A DNA stretch of 58,564 bases from an uncultured Nonlabens sp. (GTDB lineage Bacteria; Bacteroidota; Bacteroidia; Flavobacteriales; Flavobacteriaceae). The DNA is taken from the NCBI RefSeq assembly GCF_947495285.1, contig NZ_CANLXZ010000020.1, positions 1 to 58,564 on the forward strand, read 5' to 3'. The notes under the pieces were generated by a model. That model was not told where the DNA came from and did no database searches. It saw only the letters and a list, made by a program, of their open reading frames with translations. Shown here one piece after another: positions 1-8,600 of this stretch. Within the stretch, counting starts at the first letter, position 1, and the number at the start of each line of letters is the position of its first letter. A program made the translations under genes and the position numbers.

Positions 1-1
1 A

Positions 2-67
2 ACTATAAAATCAATCACAGGAAATCATCATTATCTAAAAGCTTTTTATGCGGCATTTAAGAACTAA
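2..67 (+). CDS. 3' end of an upstream gene (partial)
   Basis: The window opens inside an open frame that ends at TAA (65-67) and would encode about 21 C-terminal residues ending in AAFKN. Nothing identifies the product. The reading is coherent and free of stops from the first base, and the next gene is convergent, so a plus-strand gene ending here is plausible. It could also be chance. Confidence 0.4.
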   Translation, partial: TIKSITGNHHYLKAFYAAFKN

Positions 68-130
68 ATTGGTATAACTACCCTACCTTAAAAGATGCGC
101 ATACCGCGAGTGTTTAGAATAATAGAAAAC

Positions 131-162
131 AAAATAGGCAGCCTTTAAAAAGACTGCCTATT
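131..162 (-). terminator. Rho-independent terminator of the M1 peptidase gene
   Basis: A 9-bp inverted repeat (AATAGGCAG/CTGCCTATT) lies just past the stop codon of the minus-strand peptidase. Read on the minus strand it is followed by a T-rich tract (TTGTTTTC), the form of an intrinsic terminator. Confidence 0.7.
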
Positions 163-187
163 GAAAACTGCGACTGTTAACTGAAAT

Positions 188-2050
188 CTATTCTTCTAAT
201 TGCCAAGTGTTATTTTCTTTATTCACATCGGCCATCATGCCTTTAGGATCTATAGTAACGCTTTTTACGTTACTCATATTGATACCATTAAGTACTAACT
301 CATATGTAGGATAAGCCCAAGCCCAGTCTGCAACAGTAGTTACATTTCTAGTTACTTTTTTCTCACCACGCATCTCAGATAATGGTATGTAATACATTTT
401 TGTACTACCGTCATTCATAGTTACCTCTACATCTAGTGGCATAGGCATTAACCCATTTCTTTTAAGAGTAATGACATCTACACCATCTAGTGTCTTCCTA
501 TTTTCTACAGAGTAATCGATAGTATTTGTAGTCATAGTCCAGTCTCTTAAGTACCATTCTAGGTCAAAACCGCTTACACGCTCTGCAACTCTTTTAAAAT
601 CGTTGGGATCTGGGTGCTTAAATTTCCATGTATTGTAATATTCTTTGATGATTTGATCTCTAACATCATCACCTACTATGTAACCTAATTGTGCCATAAA
701 AACAGCGCCTTTAGAATAAGCACTGGTTCCATAAGCACCGTTGTACTCGTAGCGATCTGCATGTGTGGTTTGAGGTTGCTCTTTACCAGAATTTGCAAGA
801 CCTATATAACCTCTATAAGAACCAGAGTTAGGATTTTCTTTACCTTCATTAAAAACAGCATTCATTGCATAGTTAGAAATGTAAGTAGTAAAACCTTCGT
901 CCATCCACTCGTCTTTAGACTCGTTAGTTGCAAGAATATGGTTGAACCATGAGTGAGCAAATTCATGCGCTGTAACACCAGCAAGACTGCCAAAAGAGCG
1001 CTCACCAGTGATCAAAGTACACATCGCATACTCCATACCACCATCACCACCTTGAATAACAGAGTATTGCTTATAAGGATAATCACCTATATGTTCATTA
1101 AAATACTTTAAAAACTCATTGGTCTTTGGTTGTAATTTTTTCCAATTTTCTTTGATTGCCTCATTATCCTTATAGAAAAAGTGAAGATCTACACCATTTG
1201 CTCCTTTATAAATATCGTGGATAAAATCTTTATCTGCTCCCCATGCAAAGTCATGTACTTGTGGTGCTTTAAAATGCCATGTTAATTTTCCATCCTTACT
1301 TCTACCAGGACCAGAATTTGCCTTGTCATAACCATGACCTATTTCTTTAGGGTTTTGTAAGTAACCTGTGCCACCTACGGTATAATCTTTATCGATAGTA
1401 AGTTCTACATCAAAATCTCCCCAAACACCATGAAATTCACGACCTATATAAGGACTGGTATTCCAGCCGTATTTATCAAATTCGGCCATTTTAGGATACC
1501 ATTGCGTCATAGAAAGTGCAACACCTTCTTTATTATTTCGTCCACTTCTTCTTACTTGTACAGGAACCTGGCCATTAAAATCTAATTCTAGTGTAGTAGA
1601 TTCACCTGGAGCAAGAGACTTTGCTAGTTTTACAACTAGTACAGTTCCTTCTTCGTCTGCAATTACAGCCTTACCATCTTGTGTCATATTGCTTACATGT
1701 AGATAACCTATTTCATTAGGTTCTAATGCTGCTATACGAGAACCTACTCTTCTATCAGGGTCTGCAATAGTGCGAGAACGTACGTCCATCTCACTACCTG
1801 GCTGGAAAGCGTTAAAAAATAAATGATAATACACACGATCTAGTGTCTCTGGAGAATTGTTGGTATAAACCAGTTTTTGCTTACCAGTATACTGATAACG
1901 ATCTACATCCATATTTACATCCATGTCATAATTAACATGTTGCTGCCAGTAGGTACCAGAACCACGGTCCTGACTAGAGGCTACATTTTTAGAAGAACTA
2001 CAACCTGCTAGTGCGATAGCAGCTGTAAGAATCAAAGCTATTTTTTTCAT
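188..2050 (-). CDS. M1 family metallopeptidase, lipoprotein
   Basis: Predicted zinc aminopeptidase of the M1 (gluzincin) family, anchored as a lipoprotein. The 620-residue protein starts with a lipoprotein signal (IALAGC, Cys17). The zinc site is HEFAH at residues 362-366 with the third ligand Glu385 in WMDEG, the exact HExxH-(18)-E spacing. The exopeptidase motif appears as GGMEY rather than the classical GAMEN. An N-terminal beta domain (about 40-270) precedes the catalytic region, and a beta-rich C-terminal part follows. It is monocistronic, divergent from the TonB receptor gene, and ends at a terminator. Likely role: peptide degradation at the cell surface or in the periplasm. Family call is secure; substrate is unknown. 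Confidence 0.93.
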   Translation of the reverse strand: MKKIALILTAAIALAGCSSSKNVASSQDRGSGTYWQQHVNYDMDVNMDVDRYQYTGKQKLVYTNNSPETLDRVYYHLFFNAFQPGSEMDVRSRTIADPDRRVGSRIAALEPNEIGYLHVSNMTQDGKAVIADEEGTVLVVKLAKSLAPGESTTLELDFNGQVPVQVRRSGRNNKEGVALSMTQWYPKMAEFDKYGWNTSPYIGREFHGVWGDFDVELTIDKDYTVGGTGYLQNPKEIGHGYDKANSGPGRSKDGKLTWHFKAPQVHDFAWGADKDFIHDIYKGANGVDLHFFYKDNEAIKENWKKLQPKTNEFLKYFNEHIGDYPYKQYSVIQGGDGGMEYAMCTLITGERSFGSLAGVTAHEFAHSWFNHILATNESKDEWMDEGFTTYISNYAMNAVFNEGKENPNSGSYRGYIGLANSGKEQPQTTHADRYEYNGAYGTSAYSKGAVFMAQLGYIVGDDVRDQIIKEYYNTWKFKHPDPNDFKRVAERVSGFDLEWYLRDWTMTTNTIDYSVENRKTLDGVDVITLKRNGLMPMPLDVEVTMNDGSTKMYYIPLSEMRGEKKVTRNVTTVADWAWAYPTYELVLNGINMSNVKSVTIDPKGMMADVNKENNTWQLEE

Positions 2051-2328
2051 GAGATAATTTTATTGCTGCTAAGATAAGGATAACCTAATTCAACACGAAT
2101 TTGAAGTTTAGAAATGATTAACGACAGCATATTTTTGATTTGATTGCTCTGTTGTAAAATACATAGTTTCATTTTCATGATAGATTGAAGCAGTGCTGCT
2201 ATCTAGAACAATGACGTGTTTACTTCAACTTCCTTTTTACAACCCATTCTCAAAATTCTACAATTCAGTCATCCTTAATTTTAAAAAGCCTTGATCGGTC
2301 GCAAGTTTGTTTTATCAAACCACAAGAT

Positions 2329-4473
2329 ATGAAAACGCTTTTCTCGATTATTTTTCTTTTGATTACCTCTTTTACTTTTGCGCAAACCACCATTTCAGGT
2401 ATTGTATTAGATGAAGAAAAACAACCTGTTATGGGTGTAAATGTTTACCTAGAAGGAACTTATGACGGTACTACTACAGACATGGATGGAAAATTCTCAT
2501 TTTCTACAGAAGAAACTTCAACAGGAATATTAATTGCCAGCTATATAGGTTATGAAGATTATAGGTTAGAATCTCTTATAGTAGATATGGTGGGTTTAAA
2601 ATTACGCTTTCGCGAAAGCTTAAACGCATTAAACACCGTAGTCCTAAGCGCAGGAAGTTTCAGTGCAGGAGATAGTTCTAAGGCCAGTGTTTTAAAACCG
2701 TTAGATATAGTTACTACGGCTGGTGCGGTGGGCGATTTTGTAGGTGCATTACAGACCCTACCAGGAACATCTAATAATGCAGACGACGGCCGCCTTTTTG
2801 TACGTGGTGGTAGTGCAGAAGAAACTCAAATTTTTATCGATGGAGCTCGTGTTTTCAGACCCTTTACACCTACTACTGGTAACATTCCTACACGTGGTCG
2901 TTTCTCACCGTTCTTATTTGACGGTATTTCATTTTCTACCGGTGGTTATAGCGCAGAGTATGGGGACGCGCTTTCTAGTGTATTACTCTTAAATACAAAC
3001 GATGTGCCCAAAGAAGAAAAAACCGAAATAGGAATCATGAGCTTAGGAGCTAATTTGGGCAACACAAAAATTTGGGGTAAAAACAGCATTAGTTTAAATG
3101 CGCAATACATTAACCTAGCTCCGTATAATGAGTTGGTTCCCCAGAATAATCAATTTGAAAAACCCTATCAGTCTCTCAATGCCGAAGCTGTTTTTAGACA
3201 TCAATTTGATAAAGGACTTTTTAAAGCATACAGTGCATATTCCTATAGTGATCTAGCATTGATTCAAGAAGATGTAGATGTAGAAGAAGGCTTCTATTTT
3301 GGATTAAGAAATAGAAATTATTATGGTAATTTAAATTATAACGGTTATTTATCAGATAGTTGGAATATAGAAACAAGTTTAAGTCTAGCACATGATAATA
3401 ATAACATGACCATAGAAACCACAAAAATAGATGCTGTAGAAAATGCACTGCATGCTAAATTTAAATTGCAAAAACGATACAATAATTACTTTAAAATCAA
3501 CATGGGTGTAGAACAGTTTCTTATTAATTATAAGGAAGATGTGTTAATGGAAAACGACACTTTTGAAACCGGTATTAATCATGGAATAACCGGTGCTTTT
3601 ACAGAGGCTGAGGTTTTTGTTTCTAAAGATCTCGCCTTTAAAGCAGGTTTGCGTGGCGATTATTATGGAGCCAGCGATCAATTTAAAGTGTCACCAAGAT
3701 TAAGCGCTGCGGTAAGTATCAATCCATCTTCACAATTCTCACTAGCATATGGTAATTTTTATCAATCTGCTCAAAATAATGTGCAGCAATATGACAAAGA
3801 ACTCCAACCAGAAAACGCCCAACATTATATCGCAAACTTCCTTTATAAAAAGAACGATCGCATGTTTAGAGCAGAAGCTTATTATAAAAAATACGATCAG
3901 CTATTAACATACGACACGACTCGTGTACAATTTGATAGCTATTTAAGTAACGATGGTGACGGTTATGCCGCTGGATTAGATCTATTCTGGAGAGATGAGA
4001 AATCTATTAAAAATCTAGATTATTGGGTAAGTTACTCTTATTTAGATACGCAACGACAGTTCCGTAATTACCCTGTAGAGGCGACACCTAGTTTTGCTAC
4101 AGACCATAACTTCAGCCTGGTGACTAAATACTGGATAGAAGACCTACAATCTCAAATAGGAGCCACCTTTAATTATTCCAGCGGCCGTCCATTTACTAAT
4201 GCAAATAAGACAGGTTTCTTAAACGATAAAACCAGCTCGTTCCAAAGCCTAAATTTTAATTGGGCCTACCTTATTGATCAACAAAAGATTTTATACTTCT
4301 CAGTTTCAAATGTGTTGGGTAGAGATAACGTTTTTGGTTATCAATACAGCGACACACCAGATGTTCAAGGACAGTTTAACCGTCGTACGATAGGCCAGGC
4401 AGCAGACCGTTTCTTCTTTGTAGGTTTCTTTTGGACCATAGGCGGCAGCGATAATCAGTTGGATAATCTGTAA
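2329..4473 (+). CDS. TonB-dependent receptor with carboxypeptidase-like domain
   Basis: Outer-membrane TonB-dependent receptor of 714 residues. A signal peptide ending in FTFAQ is followed by a CarboxypepD_reg-like domain (about 20-100, starting TISGIVLDEEKQPVMGVNVY), a plug domain (about 110-220, with VRGGSAEETQIFIDGARV) and a beta-barrel ending in IGGSDNQLDNL. There is no SusD partner next to it, so it is not a classical SusCD pair; the substrate is unknown. A perfect copy of the palindrome core GCTTTCGCGAAAGC (2606-2619) lies inside the gene and encodes RFRES between the regulatory and plug domains. Family call is secure. Confidence 0.92.
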   Translation: MKTLFSIIFLLITSFTFAQTTISGIVLDEEKQPVMGVNVYLEGTYDGTTTDMDGKFSFSTEETSTGILIASYIGYEDYRLESLIVDMVGLKLRFRESLNALNTVVLSAGSFSAGDSSKASVLKPLDIVTTAGAVGDFVGALQTLPGTSNNADDGRLFVRGGSAEETQIFIDGARVFRPFTPTTGNIPTRGRFSPFLFDGISFSTGGYSAEYGDALSSVLLLNTNDVPKEEKTEIGIMSLGANLGNTKIWGKNSISLNAQYINLAPYNELVPQNNQFEKPYQSLNAEAVFRHQFDKGLFKAYSAYSYSDLALIQEDVDVEEGFYFGLRNRNYYGNLNYNGYLSDSWNIETSLSLAHDNNNMTIETTKIDAVENALHAKFKLQKRYNNYFKINMGVEQFLINYKEDVLMENDTFETGINHGITGAFTEAEVFVSKDLAFKAGLRGDYYGASDQFKVSPRLSAAVSINPSSQFSLAYGNFYQSAQNNVQQYDKELQPENAQHYIANFLYKKNDRMFRAEAYYKKYDQLLTYDTTRVQFDSYLSNDGDGYAAGLDLFWRDEKSIKNLDYWVSYSYLDTQRQFRNYPVEATPSFATDHNFSLVTKYWIEDLQSQIGATFNYSSGRPFTNANKTGFLNDKTSSFQSLNFNWAYLIDQQKILYFSVSNVLGRDNVFGYQYSDTPDVQGQFNRRTIGQAADRFFFVGFFWTIGGSDNQLDNL
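2606..2619. repeat. Palindrome copy inside the TonB receptor gene
   Basis: Exact GCTTTCGCGAAAGC, read in the frame that encodes RFRES. It is followed by TTAAAC, as is the copy at 44342 when that is read on its coding strand. Confidence 0.95.
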
Positions 4474-4500
4474 GAATTAACGAAATCAGTATTTACAAAT

Positions 4501-4565
4501 CACAAACACCCAATTCTTATTTTCCCTCGAGGGAAATGCCGATAGGTAAAGGGTGTTTGCGGTGG
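4501..4565. repeat. REP-like stem-loop element, copy 1
   Basis: The element contains the palindrome CCCTCGAGGG (4524-4533), the hairpin TGCC-GATA-GGTA (4537-4548) and AAAGGGTGTTTGCGGT. CACAAACACCC at 4501-4511 pairs with GGGTGTTTGCG at its other end, enclosing the whole unit. A second copy lies at 5445-5497, on the other side of the TPR-like gene. The internal hairpin is kept through a different base combination (a G-U wobble here), which suggests a selected fold. Confidence 0.75.
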
Positions 4566-4620
4566 AATAAAATTGTCAAAACAACAATTCAGATACTAGT
4601 TTTTACAGTTGGGTTTGTTT

Positions 4621-4636
4621 CGCTTTCGCGAAAGCG
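4621..4636. repeat. Palindrome copy upstream of the TPR-like gene
   Basis: Perfect 16-bp CGCTTTCGCGAAAGCG, 46 bp upstream of the start codon at 4682. Confidence 0.95.
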
Positions 4637-4681
4637 AGATCACCATTATCATTGTATCATAAATCAAGTAAATTATTTATT

Positions 4682-5296
4682 ATGAGAACTATAGCTACTA
4701 CTTTAATTTTGTTTTTCACATTAACTCTTACCGCACAATCTGGATATGAAAAAGCCATGAAAAAAGGACTGGAATTAATGCAAACAGATTTACAGGCAGC
4801 ATCACAACAATTTGAACGTGTCGCAAAAGCCGAAAAAGAAAACTGGTTGCCATCATACTATGCAGCGCTATGTAATATCAATGGTTCTTGGGGTAATAAT
4901 CCTAAAGAGCAAACTTTATTAACCATGAACAAGGCGCAAGAATTTATAAATGATGCAGAGTTGTTATCTGAAAACAACCCAGAAATAATGGTCTTACAAG
5001 GTATGTTAAACACCTGTTGGATTCAATACGACAGCCGTGTTTATGGCATGAAACTGTCTGGTGAGACTAATGCGATTTATGAAAAAGCGATTCAAATAGC
5101 TCCAGAAAACCCTAGAGTAATAAGTAATAGAGCGCGATGGTTAATGGGTAGTGCAAAATTCTTCGGTAAAGACATCACACCATATTGCGGTGAGATTGAT
5201 AAAGCCATCACATTATTTGAAAATGAAAAGCCAACTGGTTTTAACCCTAGCTGGGGTAAAAGCGGTGCACTAGATGCAAAAAAGGAATGTGAGTAA
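4682..5296 (+). CDS. Secreted TPR-like protein
   Basis: A 204-residue exported protein. I chose the ATG at 4682 because it begins a clean signal peptide (MRTIATTLILFFTLTLTAQ), whereas the 10 residues available upstream are polar and would mask it. The mature part is alpha-helical with tetratricopeptide-like repeats (for example AIYEKAIQIAPENPRVISNRA near residues 128-150). It probably acts as a periplasmic or surface scaffold and may work with the receptor upstream; that pairing is inferred from proximity only. REP-like elements lie on both sides, and an intrinsic terminator follows the stop codon. Confidence 0.8.
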   Translation: MRTIATTLILFFTLTLTAQSGYEKAMKKGLELMQTDLQAASQQFERVAKAEKENWLPSYYAALCNINGSWGNNPKEQTLLTMNKAQEFINDAELLSENNPEIMVLQGMLNTCWIQYDSRVYGMKLSGETNAIYEKAIQIAPENPRVISNRARWLMGSAKFFGKDITPYCGEIDKAITLFENEKPTGFNPSWGKSGALDAKKECE

Positions 5297-5323
5297 GTAC
5301 CTAAAAATTTATTGAATCTATTT

Positions 5324-5353
5324 AAAATGCCAAGTGTTCCTCTTGGCATTTTT
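5324..5353 (+). terminator. Rho-independent terminator after the TPR-like gene
   Basis: Stem AATGCCAAG/CTTGGCATT with a short loop, followed by TTTCTTTT, 28 bp after the stop codon. Confidence 0.85.
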
Positions 5354-5444
5354 CTTTTGAAATAGTTTTCAGAGGCAGTGTTAGTCTCAGCGTTATTCAG
5401 AGACGGTACTTTTTGATCTTATCGCCTTAGCTCTATATTCAGGC

Positions 5445-5497
5445 TTTTACTCGAGGGAAATGTCCGCAGGACAAAGGGTGTTTGCGGTTGAGTAAAA
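5445..5497. repeat. REP-like stem-loop element, copy 2
   Basis: Shares CTCGAGGGAAATG and AAAGGGTGTTTGCGGT with the copy at 4501-4565. Its central hairpin is TGTCC-GCA-GGACA (5461-5473), and the ends TTTTACTC/GAGTAAAA are inverted repeats. It resembles REP elements mobilised by RAYT-type Y1 transposases; no such transposase is visible in the window. Confidence 0.75.
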
Positions 5498-5544
5498 AAA
5501 ATCAAAAATCTGATATCGTTAATCTCTAATTGTTAATTAATTCC

Positions 5545-5560
5545 CGCTTTCGCGAAAGCG
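5545..5560. repeat. Palindrome copy upstream of the A2M gene
   Basis: Perfect 16-bp CGCTTTCGCGAAAGCG in the 397-bp gap before the A2M gene. That gap otherwise holds only the terminator and the REP-like element listed here. Confidence 0.95.
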
Positions 5561-5693
5561 AATCCTACTTATATTAATCCATTAACATAGAAAATTAAAT
5601 ATTTAAAAATTATTGTGCTTTATCTAGTTGCACCTCAATTAGTTTCTATAATTTTATAGAAATTATCAACTAACCACTAATTACCAACCTATT

Positions 5694-8600
5694 TTGATCA
5701 AAAAAGCACTTCTATTCCTGTTTTCGTTGCTTATTCTAGCTTCTTGTAACACAAAAACTGACGAAGAAAAACTCCAAGAACAACAAAATGAATTGTTCAA
5801 ATTTAGAGAATACGTCAGTCAGGTTTCTGATCATGTAATTTCTACTAGAGAACCTATCGTTATCAAATTAACCGAACCTGTAGAAGGTTGGACTGCTGGT
5901 AAAGAGCTAGATGATAGTTGGTTAAAGTTGGACCCTAACGTATCTGGTAAATTAACAGTTCTAGATGCACAGACGGTATCTTTTCTACCAGAAAAACCTT
6001 TAAAAGAAGACACGCAGTACGAGGTAAAGTTTAAACTGGATAAAGTAAGAGAGGTAACCGCTGATTTAAAGGAGTTTACTTTTAATTTTAAAACCATTGC
6101 TCAAGACTTTATTATAGGTACAGACCCTGTAGGAAGTTATCAAAGCGATTATCAATATATCAATGGGACTATACGCTCTAGTGATATCATGGAATTAGAA
6201 AATGCAAAGAAGTTAGTTACTGCAACATTAAATGGTAAAAATCTAGCGGTAAAATTTCCTAACTCAACGGCACTCGGTAAATATTTTGAATTTAAAATAG
6301 ATAGTATACAACGACCTGTAGAAGATGGTGAAGTAGAAATTTCATGGAATGGAAATAGTATAGGCGTCGCCGATAAAGGTAATAACACGATTACACTACC
6401 TGGTAAAAACAGTTTTTCTGTGACCGATATTGAACTGGTTAATGGAGATGTACAGTACATTTTAATCAACTTTTCTGACCCTATAAAAAAGGGACAAAAT
6501 CTAGATGGAATGATCCAGATAGAAGGTGTTGATAAAATGAAATTTGAAAGTAGTGGTAATGAATTGAAGGTATATCCTTCAAAAACGGTTACAGGTTCTA
6601 AAAAGGTTGAGGTTTTTACAGGTATTTCTAGCGTGGCTGGTTATAAACTTAAAAATGGATTTTCTAGCTTCATTGCTTTTGAACAAGTAAACCCAGAAGT
6701 AAAACTAGTAAGATCGGGAACAATTTTACCATCTTCCCAAAATTCAAAAATTAATTTTAAAGCTGTTAATCTTAATGCAGTAGATGTGTGGGTTTATAAA
6801 GTATTCAATAATAACGTACTTCAGTTTTTACAAAATAATAATATAGGTTCTACAGGTAATCTACGTAATGTAGGCAGACCAGTTGCTCGTAAAGTAATAG
6901 ATATTAAAGCAACCGGTAATGATATAAATAAATGGAATACCTATTCTGTAGATCTTAGTGAGGTGATCGCTCCAGATCCTGGAGCTATTTACAGAGTAGA
7001 GTTTAAATATAAGCTAGCATACAGTGCTTATAAATGTGAATACACGGCAGAGAATCAGCCAGAAGTAGAAAAAATAGATTACGACGATTCTTTTGAGGCC
7101 AGTAGTTGGGATAGTGCTCAAAATTACTATTATGATGACGAGTACGGTTATTATGATTACAACTGGAGAGATCGTGAAGATCCATGTACCCATTCTTTCT
7201 ATAGAAATAAATCAGTTAGTACAAATGTCCTTGCAAGTGATTTAGGTATCACCGTTAAAAAAGGAGGTGATAACAGTTATTTAATAGCAGTAAATGATAT
7301 TATTACTACCAGACCTTTAGGTGGTGCTCAGGTAAAATTATATAACTTTCAACAACAGGAGATAGCTAGTTCACGCACAAATAATGAAGGACTGCTAGAC
7401 ATAAGACTAGATAAACCAGCATACTTTGCACAGGTTACTTATAACAATCAATATGGGTATGTAAAACTAGACGACGGTCAGGCACTGTCGGTAAGCAAAT
7501 TTGATACTTCTGGTAAAAAACTAAGTAAAGGAATAAAAGGTTACATCTATGCAGAAAGAGGCGTGTGGCGTCCTGGAGATAACATTTATCTCAACTTTAT
7601 ACTTAACGATGCCCATAATAAATTACCTAAAGGTCATCCTATAAAATTAGAATTAAGAGATCCTAATGGTAAAATTACCCATAGTGATGTACAAAAAAAC
7701 GGACTCCATAATTTCTACCAGTTTGACTTAAAAACAGATGATAATGCGCCGACAGGAAACTGGAATGCAAAAGTTGAGGTAGGTGGTGTTACCTTTAATA
7801 AAACCCTTAAAATAGAAACCATTAAACCCAACCGTTTAAAGGTGAAATTATATTTTGACCAAGAAATAATTAAGTCCGGAGATAATGTATACGGTTCTTT
7901 AAACGGTATGTGGTTGCACGGTGCTATTGCCAAAGGTCTTCAAGCAAATATCACCGCAAAGTATTATGCAACTACCACAAGTTTTAAAAAATACGAGAGC
8001 TATGTTTTTGATGATCCATCAAGATATTTTGATCTTCAAGAATCAGAGATTTTTACTGGTCAGTTAGATCAAAGTGGAAATGCTAGCTTTGTTTTTGAAC
8101 CTTATATGGATTCTCAACCTCCAGGAATGTTAAAGGCCAGTTTCCTTACTAAGGTGTATGAAAACGGTGGAGACTTCAGTACAAATGTGACTACTAAAAC
8201 CTATTCCCCATATGATACTTATGTAGGTATCGATGTGCCACCAGGAGACAAGCAAAGAGGAATGTTGCTTACAGATACTGATCATAAATTTGATGTAGTA
8301 ACTGTAGATCAAAGTGGTAACCCTAAGGCGACTCAAAATCTTGAGGTAAAAGTGTATAAAATTAACTGGCGCTGGTGGTGGCAGTCTCAGTCAGGTAGTC
8401 TTTCCAGATATGAAGCTCAGGAATACCGAGAAGAAGTGTATAACAACACGATAAGTACCAACTCTAGCGGTAAAGGAAGTTTTAATTTTTCACTTAAATA
8501 TCCAGAATGGGGAAGATATTTAGTGCGTGTTTATGATCCAGAATCAGGACATTCTACTGGTAAAATCATTTATGTAGACTGGCCAGGTTGGGCAGGAAAA

